A stretch of DNA of 32,729 bases, taken from positions 1 to 32,729 of the forward strand of contig JAGCYD010000026.1 of NCBI GenBank assembly GCA_017960985.1. Reading direction: 5' to 3'. Origin of the DNA: Bacteroidaceae bacterium (GTDB lineage: Bacteria; Bacteroidota; Bacteroidia; Bacteroidales; Bacteroidaceae). Numbering within the stretch: position 1 is the first letter of the stretch; every line of letters begins with the position of its first letter. The notes beneath the pieces were generated by a model. The model had not been told where the DNA came from and made no database searches. It worked only from the letters and a program-made list of their open reading frames with translations. The position numbers and the translations under genes were made by a program. Shown one piece after another: positions 23,645-30,721 of the stretch.

Positions 23645-25090
23645 TTACTTTCTCCTTATCTCGTGCCAATAAACATGCGCTAAGAAGAGCACAATCAGCA
23701 GGGTGTTTAGGGCGAGGCGCAGGGCTATGTGCCAGTCGGAAGTGAAGTACATGGCGGCATAGAACGCGGCGGTCATGAGCACATAAACCATGATGCTCTT
23801 CATAGGGTAAGGAATGGGATTCTTAACCTGACCGACGATGTACGACAGTACCATAGCGGTACCGTAACCAGCCACGCCACCCCAGGCGCAAGCTATGTAA
23901 CTATACTGGGGAATAAAGAAATAATTGACGGCAAAGAGTACGGCACAGCCCGCCAGCGAGAACCAAGCCCCGTAGATGGTTTTGTCGATGAGTTTGTACC
24001 AGAAAGAGAGGTTGAAATATACCCCCATCATAATCTCCGCCACCATGACGATGGGCACCACGGCCATACCCTCACGATACCCCTTGCCAAGGATAAGTTG
24101 CAACACATCGATGTAGCCCATCACACAGAGGAATGCCAACAGGGTAAAGATGAGGAAATACTTCATCGCTACGGCATAGTATTCGGTACTATCCTTGTCC
24201 TTGGCTTTGGCAAAGACAATGGGTTCGTAGGCATAACGGAAAGCCTGTGTTATCATGGCCATAATCATGGCAATCTTCACACAACTGCCATAGATGCCTA
24301 ACTGCACATTGGCGTCGGCTTTATCGGGATAGACCAGCGGGAACATGATTTTGTCCGCCACTTGGTTCAGTATGCCTGCCACACCCAAAATGAGGATAGG
24401 CCATGAATAGGAAAGCATCCGTTTCAGGAGTGCCCCGTCGAAGTGCCACTCTATCTTGAACAATTCGGGAATGAAGAGCAGGGAAATGAAACTGGTGCAG
24501 GCCAGATTGATGGCAAAGGCATAGAATACGCTGGTCTTATGCAGCAATACGAAGTAGATGACATTCAAGGCGATGTTGAAGAAGATGAACAGCAACTTCA
24601 ACGAAGCAAAACGGATAGGTCGTTTCTGGAACCGCAGATACGAGAACGGCAGCGCCTGCAGGGCATCCATTGCCACCACGACACCCATCATCAGCAGGTA
24701 GTTGTGGTGCTCGGCATATCCCAGATAGTCGGCAATCGGAGTGATGAATCCGAAGAGGAAAAAGAGGAATACCGCTGTAAGTGAACCTATCAACGCAAAC
24801 CCCGTACTAAACACCGTATCTGGCCAACTGTGAACTGTGAACTGTGAACTGTGAACTGTTTCGGCTCTGTCATTGGCAAACCTAAACAGCGTGGTCTCCA
24901 TGCCGAAGGTCAGCAGCACCAGTATGAGTGCCGTGTAGGCATAGACATTCGTTGAGATGCCGTAGTCGCCCGACTCCGTAGGCATGTAGTGTGTATAGAG
25001 TGGCACGAGCAGATAGTTGAGGAATCTCCCCACAATACTGCTCAATCCATATATAGCCGTATCTTTGAATAATCCTTTTAGGCTTGCCAT
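23645..25090 (-). CDS. Oligosaccharide flippase / polysaccharide biosynthesis membrane protein
   Basis: The 481-residue protein has about 12-14 membrane helices and the opening MASLKGLFKDTAIYGLSSIVGRFLNYLLVPLYTHYM typical of Bacteroidetes MATE/MVF-superfamily flippases that move lipid-linked oligosaccharides across the inner membrane. The loop after RFANDRAE holds an odd ETVHSSQFTVHSWP stretch. It is encoded by five copies of a 7-base repeat at 24826-24860; change of copy number would break the frame. It starts 3 bases after the stop of the SpmA/B-type gene, so the two form a transcript. No glycosyltransferase genes lie nearby, so the polymer is unknown. Confidence 0.88.
   Translation of the reverse strand: MASLKGLFKDTAIYGLSSIVGRFLNYLLVPLYTHYMPTESGDYGISTNVYAYTALILVLLTFGMETTLFRFANDRAETVHSSQFTVHSWPDTVFSTGFALIGSLTAVFLFFLFGFITPIADYLGYAEHHNYLLMMGVVVAMDALQALPFSYLRFQKRPIRFASLKLLFIFFNIALNVIYFVLLHKTSVFYAFAINLACTSFISLLFIPELFKIEWHFDGALLKRMLSYSWPILILGVAGILNQVADKIMFPLVYPDKADANVQLGIYGSCVKIAMIMAMITQAFRYAYEPIVFAKAKDKDSTEYYAVAMKYFLIFTLLAFLCVMGYIDVLQLILGKGYREGMAVVPIVMVAEIMMGVYFNLSFWYKLIDKTIYGAWFSLAGCAVLFAVNYFFIPQYSYIACAWGGVAGYGTAMVLSYIVGQVKNPIPYPMKSIMVYVLMTAAFYAAMYFTSDWHIALRLALNTLLIVLFLAHVYWHEIRRK
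24826..24860. repeat. Heptanucleotide tandem repeat inside the flippase gene
   Basis: AACTGTG is repeated at 24826-24832, 24833-24839, 24840-24846 and 24847-24853, followed by AACTGTT at 24854-24860: four perfect copies and a fifth differing in its last base. It is a simple-sequence repeat of a length not divisible by three inside a coding region. The present copy number keeps the reading frame open. Confidence 0.95.
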
Positions 25091-25093
25091 AAG

Positions 25094-26323
25094 TTAATAG
25101 AAGAACAAGTAAGCAATAGCTATGGCCGCAATGACACCGACGAGGTCGGTAAGGAGACCAGCAGCAACGGCATGGCGGGTGTTGCGGACACCGACGGAGC
25201 CGAAATAGACGGCGAGGATGTAGAAGGTGGTGTCGGTAGCTCCTTGGAAGAGGCACGAGAGGCGACCCACGAAGGAGTCGGCACCATAGGTAGTCATGGC
25301 ATCGACCATCATGCCACGGGCACCGCTGCCACTCAGGGGTTTCATCAGAGCCGTGGGCAAGGCCGCAACGAAGTCGGCATTGATACCGAGGAGTTGAAAG
25401 CCTTTTTCTATACCACCAATCAGTACATCCATTGCACCCGAAGCACGAAACATGCCGATAGCGACAAGGATGGCAACTAGATAGGGAATGATACGCACGG
25501 CAGTCTCGAAGCCACCCTTGGCTCCTTCGATGAAGGCCTCATACACATTCACCCGTTTGCGTACACCAGCCACGATGAAGGCAACGATGATACCGAACAG
25601 TAACACATTGGCCACCGTGGTGCTATAGAGACTGAGTTGGTCTTTGCTAAGTTGTGTGCTTACCCACACCATGCCACTCACGAGGAGGCAAAGACCCAAC
25701 ATCGTACCCATGATGGCGCGATTAAAGAGGTTAATGCGCTGGTAGAGGCTGGTAATGATGATGCCTGCCATAGTAGCAATGGTTGTGGCGAGTAATATAG
25801 GAATAAAGACATCGGTGGGCTGAGCAGCACCCAATTGTGCGCGATAGACGAGGATAGAGACGGGAATGAGTGTCAGCCCGCTTGTGTTCAGCACGAGGAA
25901 CATAATCATGGCGTTTGTGGCGCGTTCCTTTTCTTTGTTCAGTTCTTGCAGCCCTTCCATCGCCTTCAGCCCCATAGGCGTGGCAGCGTTGTCGAGTCCG
26001 AGCATATTGGCTCCGATATTCATGAAGATGTGACCGAATACGGGATGCCCCTCAGGGATTTCGGGGAAGAGTCGGCGGAAGAGGGGATTCAAACCACGCG
26101 CTAAGGCATTGATAAGTCCGCCCTTCTCTCCAATTTTCATAATGCCCATCCACAGAGCAAGTGTTCCCGTAAGTCCGAGGGAGATTTCAAAGGCGTTTTT
26201 TGATGAACCAAATGTTGAGTCGATGATGGCTGGAAATACTTCGGTATTTCCCATGCACAATTCTACGGCTGCAACCACGAAAGCGATAAGGATAAATCCA
26301 ATCCAAATATAATTCAGTACCAT
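25094..26323 (-). CDS. Fused SpmA/SpmB-type nucleoside-recognition membrane protein
   Basis: The 409-residue protein joins two Gate (nucleoside recognition) domains. The first half is SpmA-like (LGLDNAATPMGLKAMEGLQEL, LNTSGLTLIPVSILVYRAQLGAA) and the second SpmB-like (ALMKPLSGSGARGMMVDAM, LFQGATDTTFYILAVYFG). In spore formers these are separate spore maturation proteins; Bacteroidetes, which do not sporulate, carry the fused form with unknown role. Membrane helices run throughout. The start MVLNYIWIGFILIAFVVA is that usual for the family, yet the -7 box lies only about 6 bases ahead, so the message may have almost no leader. Confidence 0.88.
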   Translation of the reverse strand: MVLNYIWIGFILIAFVVAAVELCMGNTEVFPAIIDSTFGSSKNAFEISLGLTGTLALWMGIMKIGEKGGLINALARGLNPLFRRLFPEIPEGHPVFGHIFMNIGANMLGLDNAATPMGLKAMEGLQELNKEKERATNAMIMFLVLNTSGLTLIPVSILVYRAQLGAAQPTDVFIPILLATTIATMAGIIITSLYQRINLFNRAIMGTMLGLCLLVSGMVWVSTQLSKDQLSLYSTTVANVLLFGIIVAFIVAGVRKRVNVYEAFIEGAKGGFETAVRIIPYLVAILVAIGMFRASGAMDVLIGGIEKGFQLLGINADFVAALPTALMKPLSGSGARGMMVDAMTTYGADSFVGRLSCLFQGATDTTFYILAVYFGSVGVRNTRHAVAAGLLTDLVGVIAAIAIAYLFFY

Positions 26324-26328
26324 AAGTG

Positions 26329-26336
26329 CAAAGGTA
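26329..26336 (-). promoter_or_regulatory. -7 box (TACCTTTG) very close to the SpmA/B-type start
   Basis: The minus strand reads TACCTTTG and its last base is 6 bases from the ATG at 26323. Transcription starts in Bacteroidetes usually lie about 5-8 bases after this box, which would place the first base at or near the A of the ATG. Confidence 0.5.
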
Positions 26337-26400
26337 CGAAATTAATGTAAGACGATATACATAAAAAGAATGATTTCTTTTTTGTGTCATGTAGTTTTAC

Positions 26401-26408
26401 TATCTTTG
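26401..26408 (+). promoter_or_regulatory. -7 box (TATCTTTG) for ruvB
   Basis: TATCTTTG lies 14 bases before the ruvB ATG (26423). A TTTG at 26381-26384 is the nearest -33 candidate, with a short 16-base spacer. The leader would be under ten bases. It shares the 99-base divergent region with the SpmA/B-type promoter. Confidence 0.5.
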
Positions 26409-26422
26409 CACATCGATAAATT

Positions 26423-27460
26423 ATGGAAGACGGATTCGATATACGCGAGCAACGCAATCAGAAGGAGAAGGACTTTGAAAATGCCCTTCGTCCTTTGCGT
26501 TTTGAGGATTTCAGCGGTCAACAGAAAGTGACCGAGAACTTGCATATATTTGTTGAGGCTGCCCGATATCGCGGTGAACCACTTGACCATACGCTACTTC
26601 ATGGCCCTCCAGGACTTGGAAAGACAACCTTGTCGAATATAATTGCCAACGAACTGGGCGTGGGTTTCAAGGTTACAAGTGGCCCTGTTCTTGACAAACC
26701 AGGGGATTTAGCGGGTCTGCTTACTTCACTAGAGCCCAACGATGTGTTGTTTATCGATGAGATTCATCGTTTGTCGCCTGTAGTTGAGGAGTATCTCTAC
26801 TCTGCGATGGAAGACTATCGCATCGACATCATGATAGACAAGGGCCCGTCGGCCCGTAGCATTCAGATAGACCTCAATCCTTTTACATTGGTGGGCGCCA
26901 CTACGCGTAGCGGTCTTCTGACAGCACCGTTGCGTGCGCGTTTCGGTATTAACCTGCATTTGGAATATTACGAAGCAGAAACCCTAAAGCGCATCATTAC
27001 CCGTTCGGCAGGGATATTGGGTGTGCCCATTGATTCGGCGGCAGCCAGCGAGATAGCCAGTCGTAGCCGTGGCACGCCACGAATTGCCAATGCCCTGTTG
27101 CGCCGTGTGCGCGACTTTGCACAGGTTCGTGGCGATGGGGAAATCGATTTGAAGATTGCCCGTGTTGCCCTTGAGGCATTGAATATCGACAAGCACGGAT
27201 TAGACGAGATTGACAACAAGATATTGTTGACTATTATCGATAAATTCAAGGGCGGTCCTGTGGGCATTAACACCATTGCGACGGCAGTGGGCGAAGATGC
27301 AGGCACAGTGGAAGAGGTTTATGAGCCATTCCTTATTAAAGAAGGCTTCATCAAGCGTACCCCTCGTGGTCGGGAAGTAACAGAACTGGCCTACGAACAT
27401 TTGGGACGCACTATGGGAACAAGAACGGGTGCACCCGAACAGCCCGACCTCTTTGGCTGA
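26423..27460 (+). CDS. ruvB: Holliday junction branch migration ATPase RuvB
   Basis: The 345-residue AAA+ ATPase has Walker A GPPGLGKT (61-68), Walker [11 protein letters not shown], the sensor region [20 protein letters not shown], the arginine-finger area [17 protein letters not shown], and the C-terminal winged helix ([33 protein letters not shown]). It drives branch migration of Holliday junctions with RuvA and RuvC during recombination and repair. Length and motifs are normal. tyrS follows after 40 bases made almost wholly of short repeats, so the two may be co-transcribed. Confidence 0.98.
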   Translation: MEDGFDIREQRNQKEKDFENALRPLRFEDFSGQQKVTENLHIFVEAARYRGEPLDHTLLHGPPGLGKTTLSNIIANELGVGFKVTSGPVLDKPGDLAGLLTSLEPNDVLFIDEIHRLSPVVEEYLYSAMEDYRIDIMIDKGPSARSIQIDLNPFTLVGATTRSGLLTAPLRARFGINLHLEYYEAETLKRIITRSAGILGVPIDSAAASEIASRSRGTPRIANALLRRVRDFAQVRGDGEIDLKIARVALEALNIDKHGLDEIDNKILLTIIDKFKGGPVGINTIATAVGEDAGTVEEVYEPFLIKEGFIKRTPRGREVTELAYEHLGRTMGTRTGAPEQPDLFG

Positions 27461-27467
27461 AATCCTT

Positions 27468-27497
27468 AAATTGTAAATCATTAAATCATAAAATCAT
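27468..27497 (+). repeat. Degenerate 7-8-base repeats between ruvB and tyrS
   Basis: The spacer reads as AAATTGT, AAATCAT, TAAATCAT and AAAATCAT in a row, ending three bases before the tyrS ATG. It shares AAATTGTAAATC with the repeat between the kinase and LuxR genes on the other strand. The A-rich run may double as the ribosome entry region. Confidence 0.75.
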
Positions 27498-27500
27498 ACG

Positions 27501-28802
27501 ATGGATTTTGTAGAAGAGCTGAAATGGAGAGGCATGATACATAGTGTGATGCCTGGGACAGAAGAAATGTTAAAGCAGGGTATGCAGACGGCCTATGTAG
27601 GTATTGACCCAACGGCCGACAGTTTGCATATCGGTCATTTGTGTGGCGTGATGATGCTACGCCACTTTCAGCGTTGCGGTCACAAGCCCATCGCCTTGTT
27701 GGGTGGTGCTACGGGCATGATTGGTGACCCCAGCGGTAAGAGTCAGGAGCGTAATCTCTTGAGCGAAGAGACACTGCGCCATAATGTGACTTGTATCAAA
27801 AAACAACTTTCGCGTTTCCTCGATTTCGATAGCGATGCACCTAATGCGGCCGAACTGGTGAACAACTACGACTGGATGAAGGACTTCACCTTCCTTGACT
27901 TTGCCCGTGACATCGGCAAGTGCATCACCGTAAATTATATGATGGCCAAGGATAGCGTGAAGCGTCGTTTGAATGGTGAGTTCCAGGAGGGTATGTCATT
28001 CACCGAATTTACCTATCAACTTTTGCAGGGCTACGATTTCCTGCATCTCTACCAGACCAAGAACTGTCGCTTGCAAATGGGAGGCTCCGACCAGTGGGGC
28101 AACATCACTACGGGAACGGAACTTATCCGTCGTAAACTGGGCGTGGAGAATGAAGCCTTTGCACTGACTTGTCCTCTTATCACCAAATCCGACGGTAAGA
28201 AATTTGGTAAGACGGAGCAGGGTAACATTTGGCTCGACCGTGAGCGTACCAGTCCCTATGTATTCTATCAGTTCTGGCTCAATGTGGCCGACGAGGATGC
28301 TGAACGCTACATCAAGATATTCACATCGCTCGACAAGCCTACTATCGACGCCCTCATCGAAGAACATCGGCAAGACCCTAGCCGTCGTGTGCTGCAGAAG
28401 CGCCTAGCAGAGGAAGTCACCGTCATGGTACATGGCCGTGAGGATTACGAACTGGCACTCGAAGCCTCCAATATCCTCTTTGGCAAAGCCACGAAGGAAA
28501 GTCTGGTGAAGTTGGACGAAAAGACATTGCTCGATGTTTTCAGCGGTGTGCCTCACTTCGAGGTCAGCCGTTCGCTCCTCGAGGGCGAGGGTTGCAAGGC
28601 CGTTGACCTCTTTGCCGAACACACTCCCTGCTTCATCTCGAAAGGCGAGATGCGCAAACTCACGCAGGGTGGTGGCGTTTCTCTCAACAAGGAGAAACTT
28701 ACGGCATTCGACCAACTCGTCACGCCCGCGGACCTTCTCGATGACCGCTATCTGCTTGTGCAGCAGGGCAAGAAAAAGTATTTCCTGCTGATTGTGAAGT
28801 AA
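27501..28802 (+). CDS. tyrS: Tyrosyl-tRNA synthetase
   Basis: The 433-residue class I synthetase attaches Tyr to tRNA-Tyr. It has the HIGH motif exactly (SLHIGHLCG, 43-46), the tyrosine-site stretch ([29 protein letters not shown]), and KFGKT as the KMSKS counterpart, which is normal for bacterial TyrRS. A C-terminal S4-like RNA-binding domain is present ([21 protein letters not shown]). Length fits the family. It follows ruvB closely and ends before a good terminator. Confidence 0.98.
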   Translation: MDFVEELKWRGMIHSVMPGTEEMLKQGMQTAYVGIDPTADSLHIGHLCGVMMLRHFQRCGHKPIALLGGATGMIGDPSGKSQERNLLSEETLRHNVTCIKKQLSRFLDFDSDAPNAAELVNNYDWMKDFTFLDFARDIGKCITVNYMMAKDSVKRRLNGEFQEGMSFTEFTYQLLQGYDFLHLYQTKNCRLQMGGSDQWGNITTGTELIRRKLGVENEAFALTCPLITKSDGKKFGKTEQGNIWLDRERTSPYVFYQFWLNVADEDAERYIKIFTSLDKPTIDALIEEHRQDPSRRVLQKRLAEEVTVMVHGREDYELALEASNILFGKATKESLVKLDEKTLLDVFSGVPHFEVSRSLLEGEGCKAVDLFAEHTPCFISKGEMRKLTQGGGVSLNKEKLTAFDQLVTPADLLDDRYLLVQQGKKKYFLLIVK

Positions 28803-28826
28803 GCGATATCTGCACAAAATACAATA

Positions 28827-28864
28827 AAGCCTTGACTCAACAATCGAGCCAAGGCTTTTTGTGT
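28827..28864 (+). terminator. Intrinsic terminator after tyrS
   Basis: AAAGCCTTGACTC (28827-28839) and GAGCCAAGGCTTT (28847-28859) form a 13-position stem with one A-C mismatch and a 7-base loop, followed directly by TTTTTGTGTTT. It lies 24 bases past the tyrS stop and overlaps the end of the convergent acetyltransferase region. Confidence 0.88.
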
Positions 28865-29488
28865 TTATTTTAGGTGATTTATTTCATCTTGCAGGTTGGC
28901 AAGGAAACGACCAGCATGGGCACCATCCATTTGCGTGTGATGGAATTGGAAAGAGATGGGTAACTCGTACTTGAGCCATCTCTTTCGGTATCGCCCCCAG
29001 ATGAGAAACGGATTATTGAAGATGCCACTGTTCATGCCGACGGCTCCGTCAATCTCCGTTTCTATGATGGCCGATGTGCCAATCACCATGCAGTCGTCCG
29101 ACAGGTCGTGGTCCTGACCGCTCTCGGCCACTTGCGAGGTGTATTTAAGATATTGTCGGTTGAACTCGTTCAGATCGTCCATGTAAGGAATGTCACAGGA
29201 ACTGACCTCGCCATCCATGTTTCTTACTATCGTATTGACCGCGAGCGTGTCGTATTGCATCAGCCGATTACCAACAGGTAGCAGATAGAACTCTTTGATG
29301 GATGCTGCAGCCCGACCGATGCAGTAGTCAAGCAGCATATTAAATTTTAGCCTTTTCTTTCTGCTGATTAACACTAATCGTGTCACATTAATGGTCTTAA
29401 AGAAGGTCACCATCGGGTTGGGTGCCTTCATCCACAATTCAAATGCCTGTGCACGGCTCGTTTCTTGAGGATTGACTTCTGCTACCAT
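28865..29488 (-). CDS. CatA-like O-acetyltransferase (chloramphenicol acetyltransferase family)
   Basis: The 207-residue protein matches the chloramphenicol acetyltransferase fold in length and in its C-terminal active-site motif HHTQMDG (183-189), in which the first or second His is the catalytic base and the Asp is structural. The stretch FFKTINVTRLVLISRKKRLKFNMLLDYCIGRAA and SSCDIPYMDDLNEFN also fit. Such chromosomal homologues often have no proven resistance role and may acetylate another acceptor. It sits alone on the minus strand between the tyrS terminator and the dehydrogenase gene's hairpin. No mobile-element sequence flanks it. Confidence 0.85.
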   Translation of the reverse strand: MVAEVNPQETSRAQAFELWMKAPNPMVTFFKTINVTRLVLISRKKRLKFNMLLDYCIGRAAASIKEFYLLPVGNRLMQYDTLAVNTIVRNMDGEVSSCDIPYMDDLNEFNRQYLKYTSQVAESGQDHDLSDDCMVIGTSAIIETEIDGAVGMNSGIFNNPFLIWGRYRKRWLKYELPISFQFHHTQMDGAHAGRFLANLQDEINHLK

Positions 29489-29505
29489 AGATTATAAATT
29501 TAGTG

Positions 29506-29538
29506 TTAGGCCCTGACTCTTTACGAGCCAGGGCCTAA
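29506..29538. terminator. Hairpin between the gluconate dehydrogenase and acetyltransferase genes
   Basis: TTAGGCCCTGACTC (29506-29519) pairs with GAGCCAGGGCCTAA (29525-29538) over 14 positions with one mismatch and a 5-base loop. A T-run follows on the plus strand (TTTTTAA). Both flanking genes read on the minus strand, where it would end the dehydrogenase message with only a weak T-tract. Confidence 0.7.
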
Positions 29539-29540
29539 TT

Positions 29541-29568
29541 TTTAATCTCTATTCTCTAATCCCTAATC
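29541..29568. repeat. Four degenerate heptamers after the gluconate dehydrogenase gene
   Basis: On the plus strand the bases read TTTAATC, TCTATTC, TCTAATC and CCTAATC with no gap. They fill the space between the dehydrogenase stop (29572) and the terminator hairpin. Confidence 0.8.
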
Positions 29569-29571
29569 TTA

Positions 29572-30372
29572 TCAGGGTTGCTTGCCAATGTAAGCGAGGA
29601 TACCGCCATCGACATAGAGAACATGACCATTCACAGCATCCGAAGCATGGCTGGCGAGGAACACTGCGGGGCCACCCAGTTCTTCGGGATCGAGCCAACG
29701 ACCAGCGGGGGTCTTGGCACAGATGAACTTGTCGAAGGGATGACGACTGCCGTCGGGCTGAATCTCACGCAGGGGAGCGGTCTGGGGCGTAGCGATGTAG
29801 CCCGGACCGATGCCGTTGCACTGGATGTTGTATTCGCCGTACTCTGAGCAAATGTTGCGGGTGAGCATCTTCAAGCCACCCTTGGCAGCAGCATAGGCGC
29901 TGACAGTCTCACGACCCAGTTCCGACATCATGGAGCAGATATTAATAATTTTTCCTTCGCGGCGCTCCATCATCTCAGGAACTACGGCAGCCGAGCAGAT
30001 GAAGGGAGCAACGAGGTCCACATCAGTGACCTGCTGGAATTCGGCACGCTTCATCTCGTGCATGGGGATGCGCTTGATGATACCAGCATTGTTTACAAGG
30101 ATATCAATCTGACCTACTTCCTTGTGAATCTTCTCGACAAGTGCTTTTACGGCGTTCTCGTCCGTTACATCGCAAACATATCCCTTTACATTCGTGATGC
30201 CTGCCTCCTTGTAGTTGGCAAGACCACGCTCAAGGGCAGCCTCGTTGATGTCGTTGAAGATGATGTTTTTGATACCTGCCCCGACAAAAGCCTTGGCAAT
30301 GTTGAACCCGATTCCGTAAGAAGCGCCGGTTATCCAGGCATTCTTACCTTCAAGAGAAAATGGATTGTTCAT
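29572..30372 (-). CDS. Gluconate 5-dehydrogenase (short-chain dehydrogenase)
   Basis: The 266-residue SDR enzyme has the cofactor motif TGASYGIG (15-22), NNAG (94-97), catalytic Ser near 147-150 and YAAAK (160-164). Long segments such as GKIINICSMMSELGRETVSA and the ending NGHVLYVDGGILAYIGKQP are those of Bacteroidetes gluconate 5-dehydrogenases, which interconvert gluconate and 5-ketogluconate with NAD(P). 2-Deoxy-gluconate 3-dehydrogenase (KduD) is the main alternative. No isomerase or uronate genes lie beside it, so the pathway is not shown here. tRNA-Gln lies upstream on the same strand. Confidence 0.88.
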   Translation of the reverse strand: MNNPFSLEGKNAWITGASYGIGFNIAKAFVGAGIKNIIFNDINEAALERGLANYKEAGITNVKGYVCDVTDENAVKALVEKIHKEVGQIDILVNNAGIIKRIPMHEMKRAEFQQVTDVDLVAPFICSAAVVPEMMERREGKIINICSMMSELGRETVSAYAAAKGGLKMLTRNICSEYGEYNIQCNGIGPGYIATPQTAPLREIQPDGSRHPFDKFICAKTPAGRWLDPEELGGPAVFLASHASDAVNGHVLYVDGGILAYIGKQP

Positions 30373-30403
30373 GATTGTATGATATTAAATTTTCAAGTGT
30401 TAA

Positions 30404-30438
30404 ATGTCAAATGTCGTAGTTGCATTTGACATCTTTTT
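30404..30438. terminator. Hairpin between tRNA-Gln and gluconate dehydrogenase
   Basis: ATGTCAAATG (30404-30413) and CATTTGACAT (30423-30432) form a perfect 10-bp stem with a 9-base loop, then CTTTTT on the plus strand. Being only 5-11 bases beyond the tRNA 3' end on the minus strand, it probably ends tRNA transcription there, with a weaker T-tract (TTTAACACTT). Confidence 0.6.
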
Positions 30439-30442
30439 GGAG

Positions 30443-30513
30443 TTGGGCTATCCGGTTTCGAACCAGAACTAAGACGACCAAAATGTCTTGTGCTACCATT
30501 ACACCATAGCCCA
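30443..30513 (-). tRNA. tRNA-Gln (anticodon UUG)
   Basis: Read on the minus strand the 71-base gene begins TGGGCTATGGTG and folds as a cloverleaf. Acceptor TGGGCTA pairs with TAGCCCA, D stem GTGT with GCAC, and the T arm TCTGG and CCGGA flank TTCGAAA. The anticodon loop TTTTGGT gives anticodon TTG. The bottom anticodon-stem pair (A31 with C39) is mismatched. CCA is not encoded. The A discriminator is base 30443. Confidence 0.93.
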
Positions 30514-30555
30514 ATCCGGTAGCTGCCTATAACCCGCAGCGAGGTTTTATGGGCA

Positions 30556-30563
30556 CAAAGGTA
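30556..30563 (-). promoter_or_regulatory. -7 box (TACCTTTG) for tRNA-Gln
   Basis: The minus strand reads TACCTTTG about 42 bases before the tRNA 5' end. No clear -33 element is seen at the usual spacing. Confidence 0.5.
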
Positions 30564-30677
30564 AGAATATAAATTAAGAATTAAAAATTAAAACATACAA
30601 AATAATGGTAGAAGGCATCAATTGTTCTTCCATAGAAAGAATTTTGCTTTTCACTTTTACCTTATTACATTATTTTG

Positions 30678-30685
30678 TATCTTTG
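30678..30685 (+). promoter_or_regulatory. -7 box (TATCTTTG) for mutA-mutB
   Basis: TATCTTTG lies 36 bases before the mutA ATG (30722). The -33 position holds only T-rich sequence. Confidence 0.55.
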
Positions 30686-30721
30686 CTCAACTTTACACAC
30701 ACAACATATATAGATAGAATT

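Larger units (their letters stand above)
30514..30721. other. Intergenic region between tRNA-Gln and mutA
   Basis: Apart from the two promoter boxes, the stretch is AT-rich with a degenerate AAATTAAGAATTAAAAATTAAAA run near 30571-30593. No RNA fold typical of a cobalamin riboswitch is apparent, although mutA encodes a cobalamin enzyme subunit. An in-frame ATG at 30605 lies upstream of the promoter and is not a credible start. Confidence 0.6.

Noticed and set aside
24826-24860. CRISPR-like repeats
   Set aside because: The units are 7 bases, directly joined with no spacers, and lie within a coding frame.
28204-28215. Altered KMSKS motif in TyrRS
   Set aside because: KFGKT is the normal form of this motif in bacterial TyrRS.
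28865-29488. Acquired antibiotic-resistance cassette
   Set aside because: No insertion sequence, integrase, attachment site or shift in base composition was seen around the acetyltransferase gene.
30605-30721. Upstream start for mutA
   Set aside because: It precedes the -7 box at 30678 and the added residues do not match the family start.
30514-30721. Cobalamin riboswitch ahead of mutA
   Set aside because: The leader after the -7 box is about 30 bases, too short, and no conserved B12-box sequence was seen.
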